Counted from the first letter of the stretch, positions 1 through 9,075 are shown. The stretch is DNA of 64,000 nt from Acidaminobacter hydrogenoformans DSM 2784 (GCF_900103005.1 NZ_FMWL01000001.1:186001-250000); one strand, 5' to 3'. The notes: generated from the letters alone by a model not told the origin. Program-made: numbers and translations.

Positions 1-917
1 CTGAGCAGCTTCTGCAGGAACGTCGCTTCCTTGATCAGGCCTTCTTCAATTTTGAAAAAGACCATATTGATATCGCGCCTGTGCTTCATCAGTTCAATGC
101 CTGGAATTTCCGTCAAACGAGAAGCCAAGTAGGTCGCGTTTTCATGATCTTCCCTCAGCCGGTCCACCATATGCGTCAGCGCGTAAAGCCCAGCTGCAGC
201 AAGGTAGCCCGTCTGTCTCATGCCGCCACCCATGCGCTTGCGGTTCTTTCGCGCCCGTCTGATAAAGTCCTTCTCACCCACGAGCAGTGAGCCAATTGGC
301 GCCGCGAGGCCTTTGGACAGACAAATGTTCACCGTATCCGCCTGGGCCGCAATGGTCTTCGCCGGCACCCCGAGAGCCAGCGCCGCGTTGAACAGCCGCG
401 CCCCGTCCAGATGCACCGGAATGCTGTGAAGATAGGCCAGCCTGTAGATTTCCTTCATATTGTCCAGCGTCAGCACGCAGCCGTTGCCCAGCGCATTTTC
501 CACGCAGATCAGTGACGTCTCCGGATAGTGGACGTCGCTCAGGTCCCGGATGGCATGACGCACGTCCAGCACCTCGATCTGGTTCAGGTGCACCGGCACC
601 GTCTTCAGCTGAACCCCCGCCAGCGCCGCAGCCGCCCCAACTTCATGGGCCTGGATGTGCGCGTCCTGCCCAATAATAATCTCATCCCCCCGGCGGGTAT
701 GGGTCATGATGGCCAGCTGATTGGCAAAGGTCCCGCTTGGCACGAACAGCGCCGCGTCCTTCCCCAGGAGCTCCGCCGCGTAGGCCTCCAGAGCCTTCGT
801 CGCCGGATCGTCCTCATAGACGTCATCCCCAATCTCAGCCTCAATCATGGCGCGCTTCATCTCCTCCGGCTGCAGCGTCACCGTATCACTTCTCAAGTCA
901 ATCCATCGCTTTGTCAT
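1..917 (-). CDS. Low-specificity threonine aldolase (3' end beyond window)
   Basis: PLP-dependent beta-eliminating lyase of the threonine aldolase family, cleaving L-threonine or L-allo-threonine to glycine and acetaldehyde. The start MTKRWIDLRSDTV is the classic family N-terminus. The region HLDGARLFNAA and the PLP-lysine segment NICLSKGLAAPIGS are visible. About 305 residues are present and the C-terminal ~40 run off the window edge. The ATG at 917 is preceded by a purine-rich GGGGGGA site 6-7 bases upstream. A second paralogue lies at 40435-41481, in a different codon context. Family is certain; substrate stereochemistry is not. Confidence 0.93.
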   Translation of the reverse strand, partial: MTKRWIDLRSDTVTLQPEEMKRAMIEAEIGDDVYEDDPATKALEAYAAELLGKDAALFVPSGTFANQLAIMTHTRRGDEIIIGQDAHIQAHEVGAAAALAGVQLKTVPVHLNQIEVLDVRHAIRDLSDVHYPETSLICVENALGNGCVLTLDNMKEIYRLAYLHSIPVHLDGARLFNAALALGVPAKTIAAQADTVNICLSKGLAAPIGSLLVGEKDFIRRARKNRKRMGGGMRQTGYLAAAGLYALTHMVDRLREDHENATYLASRLTEIPGIELMKHRRDINMVFFKIEEGLIKEATFLQKLL

Positions 918-946
918 GCGTCAAATCCCCCCAGGTCATTTTTTAT

Positions 947-1930
947 TTATGCTGAGGCGTAATGGTAAACGCCCTCCACAAGCGTCCGCTTCAGCCGCCC
1001 CCGCAGGTGCAGGTATTCCAGGTGCGCCATGGCCTCCGAGCACGCGAACCACTTCTGAGCCTTGGGGAATGCCTCCCAGTCCTTGGCCCTCAGGTCCCAG
1101 TGCATCCTGGCCGCGATTTCACGGACCGTCTTATGCCCCTGCCCAACAATTTCAAGAACTTCTTTTAGCCGATGGTCATGGTGCCCCACCAGCTCACCAA
1201 TACGCCGCTCCGGATCCTCCACCACATTGCGGTGGGCAGAATAAACACGCTTCAATTTCATGCTTCTGGCCTTCTCCAGCATCTGGAGGTAGACCCCCAG
1301 GCTGTCAAAGCCCTCGGTCCAATAGCCAATATTAGGCGTGATCTTATCGAGAATATGATCCGACCCAAACAGACAACCTCGTTCACGGCAGTACAGTCCA
1401 ATCAGTCCCGGCGTATGCCCCGGCAGATCCACCACCTCAAGAGAGAAGCTGCCTATCTCAATCCGGTCGCCTTCCTCTACGGTTTCAAGCTCCAAAATCT
1501 CCTGGGACGCGTATTTATAGCCCGGATTGTCATAATAATGGATGCCGTCCTGCTCAAGCCCAAACCGCGTGATCGACTCTTGAAAACCGGCAGTTACCTC
1601 ATCCGAACGAATATTGTGGATCCACCAGCTCTCCGTCTTTCCTGCGATAATCCGCGCCCCTTTTTCATGCAGCTCCCCCGCCAGGCCCGTATGGTCTGAA
1701 TGCAGATGCGTCAGAACCACCGTCAGTTTTTCCGGAGAAATCCCCAGGGACTCAAGAGCCCCATAGACCGCCTCCCGGCAAGGGTCCATGGCAAAGCCCG
1801 TATCAATCATGACGGCTTCGTTTTCACCGACAATCAAGTAGCCGTTCAGTTCTCTTAAGGGGTTGTTTGGCAGTGGGATAGGGAACGTGTACAGCCCCTC
1901 TTCCAGTTGTCGTATCATGTTGTTGTCCAA
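947..1930 (-). CDS. Metallo-beta-lactamase-fold hydrolase with C-terminal winged-helix-like region
   Basis: The motif THLHSDHTG, roughly residues 70-80, is the HxHxDH metal-binding signature. Later His and Asp ligands (DLPGHTPG, GSDHILD, YSAHR) are in place, so a dinuclear zinc or iron hydrolase is expected. The last ~100 residues (HDHRLKEVLEIV...YLHLRGRLKR) resemble the wHTH tail of MBL proteins of the LACTB2/glyoxylase II-like group. The frame opens at 1978, but a GGAGG at 1939-1943 sits 8 bases before a TTG at 1930, which I prefer; an ATG at 1918 is the alternative. The substrate is unknown. It lies directly downstream of the response regulator and may be its co-transcribed partner. Confidence 0.85.
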   Translation of the reverse strand: MDNNMIRQLEEGLYTFPIPLPNNPLRELNGYLIVGENEAVMIDTGFAMDPCREAVYGALESLGISPEKLTVVLTHLHSDHTGLAGELHEKGARIIAGKTESWWIHNIRSDEVTAGFQESITRFGLEQDGIHYYDNPGYKYASQEILELETVEEGDRIEIGSFSLEVVDLPGHTPGLIGLYCRERGCLFGSDHILDKITPNIGYWTEGFDSLGVYLQMLEKARSMKLKRVYSAHRNVVEDPERRIGELVGHHDHRLKEVLEIVGQGHKTVREIAARMHWDLRAKDWEAFPKAQKWFACSEAMAHLEYLHLRGRLKRTLVEGVYHYASA

Positions 1931-1995
1931 GGCCTCTTCCTCCAAATTTCTTTCAGAAACAGAAAGGCATTTTTTCAAGCTTCCAGCTGAGCAGC

Positions 1996-2727
1996 TTACT
2001 GGGTCTCCTCTTCAGGATTTTCGTTCCAGCAGCCTTCCTTCACTTTATACCTGTTTTTTGGCCGTCCAACCTTGCCATATTCCAGCTCAATTTCGAGCTT
2101 ATCTTCTTTTTCCATATAGTCGAGGTACCGGCGGGCTGTAATCCTGGACACGCCAATCTTTTTGGCTACCAGCTGCGCCGTAAAGGTCTGTTCCCCAAAT
2201 TCCCGAATGCATTCGCAGACTTTGTCATAAGTCAGCTGACTAAAGCCCTTGGTGTCGATCAGCTCGTGGTCCTCGTCCTCGTCCCGGGCACCACCGCTCT
2301 CCCTCATCATCAGCTGGTCTATCATGTCCTGCTCAACGTTTTCCGACTGCTTGAGATTTTTCTTGCGCAGGCGGTACTGAGTGAGCGTTTCCTCAAAGCG
2401 CTTAAATTTGAAAGGCTTGATCAGATAATCCACCGCGCCGTACCGCAGGGCTTCCTCCACGGTTTCAACCGAACGGTCCGCCGTGATCATGATGACGTCC
2501 GAGCGCATGCCCTCCCGGCGGATCCAGTGCAGCAGCTCCACGCCTTTCCCCTGCGGGAAAAAAACGTCAAGCAGGACCAGGTCCGGCTCGGTAAGCTTCA
2601 TCACCATTTTTGCCCTGTCCAGGGTCGATACGCTGTCTATGAGCGTGTAGCCTTCAATTTTTGCCAAAAACCGTTCATTGATTTCTCTGACCATGGGATC
2701 GTCCTCGACGATAAGCACTTTAATCAT
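1996..2727 (-). CDS. CitB/DctR-family response regulator
   Basis: N-terminal receiver domain: MIKVLIVEDDP holds the acidic pocket, DLVLLDVFFP the phospho-acceptor Asp near residue 55, and VDYLIKPFKFKRF the conserved Lys. A linker and a C-terminal helix-turn-helix follow (FTAQLVAKKIGVSRITARRYLDYME and GRPKNRYKV), the arrangement of CitB, DcuR and MalR regulators. The true start is the ATG at 2727, overlapping the last codons of the kinase gene at 2720, so the two are translationally coupled. The frame extends upstream to 2787, but that part has no receiver homology. It probably activates genes for C4/C6 carboxylate or related metabolism; the target is not visible. Confidence 0.92.
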   Translation of the reverse strand: MIKVLIVEDDPMVREINERFLAKIEGYTLIDSVSTLDRAKMVMKLTEPDLVLLDVFFPQGKGVELLHWIRREGMRSDVIMITADRSVETVEEALRYGAVDYLIKPFKFKRFEETLTQYRLRKKNLKQSENVEQDMIDQLMMRESGGARDEDEDHELIDTKGFSQLTYDKVCECIREFGEQTFTAQLVAKKIGVSRITARRYLDYMEKEDKLEIELEYGKVGRPKNRYKVKEGCWNENPEEETQ

Positions 2728-4309
2728 AATCCAGTGCCCGCCCCCCTTCATAGGGAATTGTGATGCGCCATTCGGCGCCTGATTCATTGTCTAATTCTAT
2801 GATACCGCCCGCCTCATCAATGATTTCCTTGACAATACTCAGGCCGTAGCCGCGGCTTCCGTCCTTGGTCGTGACGCCTCGCTCAAATATTTTGTTCGCA
2901 AGGTCCTCCCGGATACCCGGTCCGTTATCTGAAACTATAACCTCCAGAGCCTCTTCGTCTGACGTGATGCTGACGTAGATTTCGCCGCCCTCCATTTTGA
3001 CGAGCTCATCTATGGCGTTTTCGATCAGATTACCCAGAACGGAACAAAGCTCATCCTCCGTGATTTGGTCCGGAAGCCGGTTCAAATAGGAGGCTGGATC
3101 GATTTCCATATCTATTTTAGCCTCTGTGGCCCTGTTGTATTTCGCGAGCAAAATCGCTGAAACATGGGTATTTTCGATTCTGTCGTTGATGACCCCGGAC
3201 ATGCGTTCACGCTGATCCGAGACTTCGGAAATATATTCCTCCGCCTCTTCATAGGCCTCGAGTTGAATCAGACCCGAGATCGTGTGGAGCTTGTTCATGA
3301 ACTCGTGGTTTTGGGCTCTAAGGGCGTTGGTCATCTTCTGGTAGCCGGTGAGCTCCTCCGCCATGAGCTTCACCTGGGTCAGGTCCTGGATGTTGGACAC
3401 GACACCAATAAATTCACCCCGGTGATCCCTGAGGGGTGTGTGGCTGCAGAGGATCGTTTTGCCTGGGCTGAGGCGGATTTCCTGATTTAAAATGGTTTCC
3501 TTGCTGTCCAAGGTCCGCAGCATCTGCTGGGCGTAGACGTCGCTGTAATCTGACAGCGGCTTGCCCACGTCCTCCGGGGACAGCCCCAGGATGTCTTTGG
3601 CCAGTTTGTTGAACAGGAGTATTTTCCCGCTGTTGTCTATAGTGAGGACCCCATTGTTGAGACTCTGAAGGATGATGTCCCGCTGACCTAAGAGCAGCGC
3701 GATTTCTTTGGGCTCCAGGCCAAAGATGGTCCGTTTGATGTTGAGGCTGAGGATGGCGGCGCCCAGGATGCCCACCAGGAGCCAGACGACCAGCGTTGTC
3801 TCCAGGTTGCGGATTTGGGTGCCCACCTCTTTGTAGACCGTGTCCGTCAGCAGGCCTACGAGGACGGCGCCGACCTGGTGACCATTGGCATACACCGGGG
3901 CGAAGGCCCGGATCGCTGAAATCAGCTCGTTGCGGTCCGCTGAGACGTAGGCCTCGCCGGTGCTAAGCACCTGCTCTTCGCCCCCGTTGCGATACCTCTC
4001 CCCCAATAAATTCTCCGATGGATACGAGTACTGAATCCCCGACATATCCATCACAATTATATACTGAAAGCGTGTCTGCTTCCTGAAGTCCTCAACGCGG
4101 GCCTGGATCGTCCCGTCACCGTTCTGGGCCGCCAGTGCCTCCCGGATCTCCGGCATAGCCGCCACCGTCACCGCCAGGTCCATGGCATTGTTGCCCATCT
4201 GGGTCTCAAGGGTCCGCTCCAGGTAACCAAAAGTCATAAAGCCAATCCCGCCAACCACCAGAACCAGCATGACCGACAGGAAGAGCGCGATTTTAAATTG
4301 AAGTTTCAA
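2720..4309 (-). CDS. CitA/DcuS-family sensor histidine kinase
   Basis: A 529-residue membrane kinase. TM1 spans ~residues 7-28, an extracytoplasmic Cache-like sensor ~30-165 (FQYIIVMDMSGIQYSYP), and TM2 ~172-190. A PAS domain at ~210-320 follows (ILQSLNNGVLTIDNSGKI), then the phospho-acceptor segment NHEFMNKLHTISGLIQL near residue 340 and a HATPase_c domain (ENAIDEL, DNGPGI, GYGLSIVKEI). This is the CitA/DcuS/MalK layout, a family that senses external citrate, fumarate or malate. The neighbouring upstream gene (4332-4745) encodes an FMN-binding lipoprotein only 22 bases away, which is unusual for this family and hints at a redox-linked input. Ligand not inferable. Confidence 0.93.
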   Translation of the reverse strand: MKLQFKIALFLSVMLVLVVGGIGFMTFGYLERTLETQMGNNAMDLAVTVAAMPEIREALAAQNGDGTIQARVEDFRKQTRFQYIIVMDMSGIQYSYPSENLLGERYRNGGEEQVLSTGEAYVSADRNELISAIRAFAPVYANGHQVGAVLVGLLTDTVYKEVGTQIRNLETTLVVWLLVGILGAAILSLNIKRTIFGLEPKEIALLLGQRDIILQSLNNGVLTIDNSGKILLFNKLAKDILGLSPEDVGKPLSDYSDVYAQQMLRTLDSKETILNQEIRLSPGKTILCSHTPLRDHRGEFIGVVSNIQDLTQVKLMAEELTGYQKMTNALRAQNHEFMNKLHTISGLIQLEAYEEAEEYISEVSDQRERMSGVINDRIENTHVSAILLAKYNRATEAKIDMEIDPASYLNRLPDQITEDELCSVLGNLIENAIDELVKMEGGEIYVSITSDEEALEVIVSDNGPGIREDLANKIFERGVTTKDGSRGYGLSIVKEIIDEAGGIIELDNESGAEWRITIPYEGGRALDYD

Positions 4310-4331
4310 GGCACGTCCCCCAGTCCGCCTG

Positions 4332-4745
4332 TTATTCCGCCTCTGATGCTTCTGCCGACTCCAGCAGCGCTTTGTCCAGCCCGTCCTGAATCGCCTTGAT
4401 CAGCGCCGTGCTGGTCAAGGTCGCGCCGGATACCACGTCGACCTCCGTGGAGTTGTTGCGCCGCACGCGCTCTGGTATAGTCTCATAGACTATGTCCACC
4501 ACGTCCCCGAGCACCTGCTTCTCATGCTCCTCCACTATGACTATGGACTCGATCTCCTGAGCATCCGTCGTCACCATCACCCGAATGGGGCCGTGATAGC
4601 CCTCCGAGACGCCCTCATAGCTGCCGGGGGCGTAAATGTCCTTCTGAATTTTGCAGCCGGCCACACCCATGACTAAAGTGAGGCTGACTGCAATGAGCAA
4701 AACGGTGCGGGTAATAGTTCGTATGCCGCCAAATCTGCTGATCAT
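4332..4745 (-). CDS. FMN-binding domain lipoprotein
   Basis: A short (137 residue) exported protein. The hydrophobic signal ends in the lipobox VMGVAGC, so it should be lipid-anchored outside the membrane. The rest is one FMN-binding domain ending in VDVVSGATLTS, the D-x-x-S-G-A-T site at which an ApbE-type transferase attaches FMN through phosphoester to Thr. An ApbE homologue is encoded at 9076-10203. The ATG at 4745 has a G-rich site ~11 bases upstream; a GTG at 4757 would add four residues. It is the first gene of an apparent operon with the CitA-like two-component system. Role: a probable extracellular flavin electron carrier or redox sensor partner (inference). Confidence 0.85.
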   Translation of the reverse strand: MISRFGGIRTITRTVLLIAVSLTLVMGVAGCKIQKDIYAPGSYEGVSEGYHGPIRVMVTTDAQEIESIVIVEEHEKQVLGDVVDIVYETIPERVRRNNSTEVDVVSGATLTSTALIKAIQDGLDKALLESAEASEAE

Positions 4746-4871
4746 CCCATCCGCCACCCCCCAGCGTTATAAGTGTAAACCTTAAGAATATTTTACCACA
4801 ACTTATGAACAAAATAGCAGAAAATTCTGGGAGGCGGGGAGGGAAGGGGTGTGAGGGGCTTACAGGCCCTA

Positions 4872-4932
4872 TATAAAACGAAGTGCCCCTCCACTTTTGA
4901 GAGTGAGCTCTCATTTGCGGTGGGGCACTTCG
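4872..4932 (-). terminator. Rho-independent terminator after the polyprenyl synthase gene
   Basis: Long inverted repeat CGAAGTGCCCC(N)CCAC / G(C)GGTGGGGCACTTCG, with TTTTATATA on the minus strand. It closes the transcript from 4964-5932. Confidence 0.8.
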
Positions 4933-4963
4933 ATTTATTAACGTCTTTCAGCCTTCACGAGCC

Positions 4964-5932
4964 CTAATGATCCCTTCCAATCAAACGCTCTGCCAGCTGC
5001 CTGATCGTCGCCTTGGCTTCATGCTCCGGCAGGGCTTTTATCCTGGCCATGGCTCTTGTAGTGTAGCGGTCCGCCAGTTTTTTCGCACGGGCGACGCCTC
5101 CACTTTCTCTGACCATGGTCAGCAGGGACTGCACGTCCTCCTCTGACAAATCACTGGCCAGCTTAGCCTCAATGGCCTCACCGCCCGGTGTCTCGAGAGC
5201 ATACAGCAGCGGCAGCGTATAAAAGCCCCTCTGCAGGTCCCGCTGAGCACTCTTGCCCAGCTTCTCGGAATCGCCGTTGTAATCCAGCAGGTCGTCCACT
5301 ACCTGGAAAGCCATCCCTATGTCGTGGCCAATCTTGCCCAGGGCCTTGCAGAGCTTCACATCACAGCCCGCCTCAAAAGCGCCGGCATAAAAGCTCATGG
5401 CGAACAGCGCCGCCGTCTTGCCAGAGATGACCTTCAGATAATTCTTGAAGGACATATGGGCATTGTATCGGAAATTAAACTGCCGGATCTCGCCCATGCA
5501 GATCTTCATGATCGCTTTTGAGATGTCCTGCAGGTTTTCTCTCGTATAGTCATGAGAAGACAGCATCATGAAGCACTGACAGAAAAGCCAGTCTCCGAGG
5601 TAAACGGCATAATCCTTGCCATATTTCGACTGAACCGTTTCAATGCCGCGCCGGAGCCTGGAATCATCCACAATATCATCATGGACCAGGGTCGCCATAT
5701 GCAGCATCTCGATCACTGCCGCCAGCGTCCGGATTTTCTGAGGCTCGTACGTGCCAAATCTGGCAGAGAGCATCAGAAAAGCAGGCCGCAGCATTTTCCC
5801 GCCGCTGCCTGCCATCTCCGTCAGCGCCTGCTCAAAACCGGCGTCCGAAGACTGGCTGTGCTTCAGAATCTCATCCCTGACCAACTGGAGCTCGTTATTC
5901 AATTCGGGGAAGTCTTTCCAGAAAGCGCTCAT
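4964..5932 (-). CDS. Polyprenyl (heptaprenyl-type) diphosphate synthase, DmkB-like
   Basis: Trans-isoprenyl diphosphate synthase of 322 residues. The first Asp-rich motif is LVHDDIVDDSRLRRG (~residue 85) and the second VVDDLLDYNGD (~residue 215); K-x-L-R-P near residue 47 (GGKMLRPAF) is also present. It builds the prenyl side chain for a (demethyl)menaquinone or related lipid. In Listeria the equivalent gene (dmkB) closes the flavin-based extracellular electron transfer locus, directly next to eetB and eetA, exactly as here. RBS AGGAG sits 7 bases before the ATG. Chain length cannot be read from sequence alone. Confidence 0.9.
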   Translation of the reverse strand: MSAFWKDFPELNNELQLVRDEILKHSQSSDAGFEQALTEMAGSGGKMLRPAFLMLSARFGTYEPQKIRTLAAVIEMLHMATLVHDDIVDDSRLRRGIETVQSKYGKDYAVYLGDWLFCQCFMMLSSHDYTRENLQDISKAIMKICMGEIRQFNFRYNAHMSFKNYLKVISGKTAALFAMSFYAGAFEAGCDVKLCKALGKIGHDIGMAFQVVDDLLDYNGDSEKLGKSAQRDLQRGFYTLPLLYALETPGGEAIEAKLASDLSEEDVQSLLTMVRESGGVARAKKLADRYTTRAMARIKALPEHEAKATIRQLAERLIGRDH

Positions 5933-6013
5933 AGCTTCTCCTTACTCGTTTAATTATTGACATCAATCGCATGACGTAAATTTTCCTTCAACCCTAACCG
6001 TCTCGCCAGGCTT

Positions 6014-6553
6014 TTACCCTTTCTGCCCCTGAAACAGTCGCGTCGCCTTCAGCGCCTTGATCAGGTACTGCACCGTCAGACCAACCGCAATACCCGTCGC
6101 AATGGCCGCCAGCATCAGCATAGGCAAATACCCGAGGATAAAGGCGTTTTGAATGATAAACGCTGCCATCAGCAGCTGCCCCAGATTATGCGCCACCGCA
6201 CCCACAACGCTTATGCCGATGGTTCCGAGATTCCTAAAATCCAAATAAACCAGCAGCGCCATGATAAAGTAGCTCAGATATCCTCCCGCGAGACTGTACA
6301 GGAAGGATGAGAATGACCCCACTATAAAGGCCGTCATCAGGATCCTGAGGGTCACTACCAGAAAAGACTGACGGAAGGGCAGCATATAAATCGCAGTCAG
6401 CGTCACGATGTTTGCCAGGCCAAGCTTTGCGCCAGGCACGCTGAAATTGAAAGGAATCATCCGTTCTACAAGGCTCAGGACAATAGCCTGAGCCACCAAA
6501 ACCGCGATGAGGACCATAGTTCTCGTTTTGGAATGCTTACTGCGCAATGGCAT
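6014..6553 (-). CDS. eetB: Gx transporter-family membrane protein, EetB-like
   Basis: A 179-residue polytopic protein with 5-6 hydrophobic segments, annotated in public databases as 'Gx transporter family' or 'heptaprenyl diphosphate synthase component I'. In Listeria this family member is EetB, required for flavin-based extracellular electron transfer; its biochemical job is not settled. Hallmarks are MIPFNFSVPGAKLGLANI and SLAGGYLSYF. The ATG at 6553 follows a near-perfect AAGGAGGT at 5 bases and overlaps the end of the upstream gene by 17 bases, so the two are translationally coupled. The frame continues upstream, but that stretch is antiparallel overlap without homology. Assignment rests on family plus context. 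Confidence 0.85.
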   Translation of the reverse strand: MPLRSKHSKTRTMVLIAVLVAQAIVLSLVERMIPFNFSVPGAKLGLANIVTLTAIYMLPFRQSFLVVTLRILMTAFIVGSFSSFLYSLAGGYLSYFIMALLVYLDFRNLGTIGISVVGAVAHNLGQLLMAAFIIQNAFILGYLPMLMLAAIATGIAVGLTVQYLIKALKATRLFQGQKG

Positions 6554-6917
6554 CCAGACCTCCTTCAGCCGTCCCCTTAATCTGCACAACGACCTCATGA
6601 GGCAGGCAGACAATTGTATCTCCAGGCTGATCCGCAGGCGCCGTATTGACACAGATCTGATCCCTGCAATCCGCTTCAAACATCAGGATTTGGCCGTTTT
6701 CGATTTTGAGAAAATTGTACCCTTTCTCAGTCCGGATTTCAATAACCTGAGGTACGGACAGATCTACAGTTTTATAAAGCTCGCCTTCCACGACAATCTC
6801 TGCCAGAATGGCGTCCGAGACTTGCGCCGCCCGACCCTGAACCAGTTTCATGATACCCAGGGCACCAAGAGCCACAACAGCCAGTACCACAATCAGGATG
6901 ATGTCCGTCTTTTTCAT
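6537..6917 (-). CDS. eetA: NusG domain II-containing protein, EetA-like
   Basis: A 126-residue protein with one N-terminal TM helix (~residues 5-25) and an extracytoplasmic NusG-domain-II fold. It is recognised by the Cys pair in ADCRDQICVNTAP, the segment GDTIVCLPHEVVVQI, and the preceding hydrophobic ENGQILMFEA. Public annotation calls this family 'NusG domain II-containing protein'. In Listeria it is EetA, encoded immediately before EetB and needed for extracellular electron transfer. RBS AGGGG lies ~9 bases before the ATG. The Cys residues could form a disulfide outside the cell. Confidence 0.85.
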   Translation of the reverse strand: MKKTDIILIVVLAVVALGALGIMKLVQGRAAQVSDAILAEIVVEGELYKTVDLSVPQVIEIRTEKGYNFLKIENGQILMFEADCRDQICVNTAPADQPGDTIVCLPHEVVVQIKGTAEGGLDAIAQ

Positions 6918-6953
6918 GTCTAAAACCCCTGTCTAAAAACCTTGCTTACACAA

Positions 6954-6999
6954 CGAAATGTCCCTTCAAAGCAAAGGCCAACTTCAAAAGGACATTTCG
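6954..6999 (-). terminator. Inverted repeat downstream of ndh2
   Basis: CGAAATGTCC / GGACATTTCG stem between ndh2 and eetA. The T-run on the minus strand is weak (CGTTGTGT), so it may be a partial terminator or an mRNA-stabilising stem. Confidence 0.5.
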
Positions 7000-7017
7000 C
7001 GCCGCCGTTAAGCTATG

Positions 7018-8877
7018 CTATTCGGTGTACAAATAATATTTTTTAACAAAACCAATTTTCTTCCAGAATTTCTTTAGGAACGGAAGGACATAGTAGTCCA
7101 TGCCAAAGGTGCTTCCGGAACCGCCAATCAGCGCTACGCCGCCAGCCATATACCAGAGCATCTCAAGTGGTGCCATGCCGGAAGCCCAGATCATGCCGCC
7201 CATAGCAATAGTCGCGATCGCGGATACCGCCGTAAAGAGACCAGCCATAAGGGCAAGGCCAAAGAGCACTTCACCGAGAACCATACCTGTTTGGAACACC
7301 GTTGCCAGAGTCGTGAAGCCACCCTCTGCCGTGTAGAAGAACGCATCCATGGACCATTCGACCATTGAAGCGATGAAGCCCGGAACCGGAAGCGCAGCAA
7401 CTGCTTCAGCCACAGCTTCGCCGCCGCCATTGTTGGCAGCCCATTCTGCTGCTGAGGCAGAGGTCGCGCCATCCACAACCTTCGCAGGAATCAAGAAAAT
7501 GTTGCTTGGATCCGCAAGGACGCCAGGAAGCTTGTGCCAGCCCTGCTCAAACCATTTCCAGCCCACGAAGAGGCGGAGCGGCACGAGCCAGAAGTTTGGA
7601 GACGCCTTGGCGAAGTGACCGCCTACGAGACTGCGATTATCCTTAATGTGGAAGATCTCATGCATCAGGTACGTCCAGCACTTGTTGAAGCCTGCGACTT
7701 GAATGAAATAGACGAGGTTGATGAAATGCTTCACAAACATGGCGAAGAATCCGGAGAGCCCGAAAAACTTTCCAGGCATACCCAAATGCGCGACGCCCGT
7801 TCGGCCGCCAATACAGACCATAGCCCCGTGGAACTCAGGCTTATAGACTTCCATTTCGCCACCTTTAATTTCAGAGACAATGTTGTGCGCCACTGTGGCT
7901 GCGGAGTGCTCCGCGTTTTCAACCATTTGCGGCACCGGTCTCTGCTCGCCTTCAGGAATAAAGAAGATGTTGTCGCCTACGACATAGACGTTTTCATGGT
8001 CAACGGACTGAAGCTTGTCGTTGGTGACAATACGGTTTCTGCCTTCACGCTTGACTTCGAGGTTCGCCATAACGTCAGCGCCTTCAACACCGGCAGCCCA
8101 AATGACTGTACCCGCTTCGAGCCTGCCCTTGTCGCCCAGCTGGACAAAATCCTTGCCTACTTCTGTGATCGGAGAGCCCGTGATAATCTCAACGCCCAGC
8201 TTGACGAGGACTTTCTCCGCCTTCTTGCTGAGGTTGTCAGGGAAGATAGGCAATACCTTTGGAAGGGAGTCCACCGCATAAATCTTGACCTCTTCAGGGT
8301 CGACATAGAAATCCTTACAGAGGCGATCCTTCCACTCTGCAAGCTCGCCAACCATCTCGACGCCCGTAAAGCCGCAGCCGACAACTACGAAAGTCAGCAT
8401 TTTTTTTCGCTTTTCAATATTCTTTTCCTTAACCGCCTCGTGGAATGTCTTCATGATATGGGCATGGATCTCAACTGCGTCATCATAAGTCCAGAGCTGG
8501 AACGCGTTCTCCTTTGCGCCCGCGACGCCAAAGAAGGTTGGCTTTGAACCCGCTGCCATGACTAAATAATCGTAAGCATAGCTCGTATCATCAGACTTCA
8601 AAACTTTTCCGTTGAAGTCGATATCAATTATTTCATCCATGATGACATTTACGTTGCGCCCTGCAAAAATTTTCTTCAGGTCAATACGGATCGCGTCCTC
8701 CGGAACACGTCCGGCCGCGACTTCGTGAAGCTCCGTCAGCATAGCGTGGTAAGGCTTTTTGTCGATCAACGTGATCTCGACTTCTTCATTTTTCTTAAAC
8801 TTCCTGGCAAGTTTTTTGGCTGTAAGTATACCGCCATAGCCGCCGCCCAGGACAATTATACGTTTCTTGTCGCTCAT
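7018..8877 (-). CDS. ndh2: Type II NADH dehydrogenase with C-terminal DoxX-like membrane domain (Ndh2, EET type)
   Basis: A 619-residue fusion. Residues 1-~415 are a type II NADH:quinone oxidoreductase: FAD fold IIVLGGGYGG (residues 7-16), NAD(P)H fold VVVGCGFTGVEMVGEL (~165-180), and the ATG/GD-like FAD motif VYVVGDN (~300). Residues ~430-619 carry four hydrophobic segments of DoxX/TQO-small-subunit type (LRLFVGWKWFEQGWHKLPG; GLALMAGLFTAVSAIA). In Listeria the Ndh2 of the extracellular electron transfer locus is similarly long, with an extra membrane domain, and passes electrons from NADH to demethylmenaquinone. The neighbours fmnB, pplA, eetA and eetB support that role here. RBS GGGAGGA is 5 bases before the ATG. 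Confidence 0.92.
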   Translation of the reverse strand: MSDKKRIIVLGGGYGGILTAKKLARKFKKNEEVEITLIDKKPYHAMLTELHEVAAGRVPEDAIRIDLKKIFAGRNVNVIMDEIIDIDFNGKVLKSDDTSYAYDYLVMAAGSKPTFFGVAGAKENAFQLWTYDDAVEIHAHIMKTFHEAVKEKNIEKRKKMLTFVVVGCGFTGVEMVGELAEWKDRLCKDFYVDPEEVKIYAVDSLPKVLPIFPDNLSKKAEKVLVKLGVEIITGSPITEVGKDFVQLGDKGRLEAGTVIWAAGVEGADVMANLEVKREGRNRIVTNDKLQSVDHENVYVVGDNIFFIPEGEQRPVPQMVENAEHSAATVAHNIVSEIKGGEMEVYKPEFHGAMVCIGGRTGVAHLGMPGKFFGLSGFFAMFVKHFINLVYFIQVAGFNKCWTYLMHEIFHIKDNRSLVGGHFAKASPNFWLVPLRLFVGWKWFEQGWHKLPGVLADPSNIFLIPAKVVDGATSASAAEWAANNGGGEAVAEAVAALPVPGFIASMVEWSMDAFFYTAEGGFTTLATVFQTGMVLGEVLFGLALMAGLFTAVSAIATIAMGGMIWASGMAPLEMLWYMAGGVALIGGSGSTFGMDYYVLPFLKKFWKKIGFVKKYYLYTE

Positions 8878-9043
8878 GGTATTCCTCCCAGATCATAGTG
8901 TGGTTCATAATATGTTAAACAATTGCTAAACAACTATTTGATAAAAGATTATCATACCTGAGAAAAAAAGCCATAGCTTTAGCGCTTTTGTTCATTAAAA
9001 TGGTTTTTGTCCATATTGTTCCCAAGTTTCTATATAAAAAACT

Positions 9044-9068
9044 TTTGCCGATGGTCACCATCGGCAAA
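9044..9068 (-). terminator. Terminator built from an inverted pair of the iterated 9-mer
   Basis: TTTGCCGATGGT-C-ACCATCGGCAAA is a perfect 12-bp inverted repeat. On the minus strand it is followed by AGTTTTTTATATAG and ends the fmnB transcript. It contains two facing copies of GCCGATGGT. Confidence 0.85.
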
Positions 9069-9075
9069 GCTTTTC

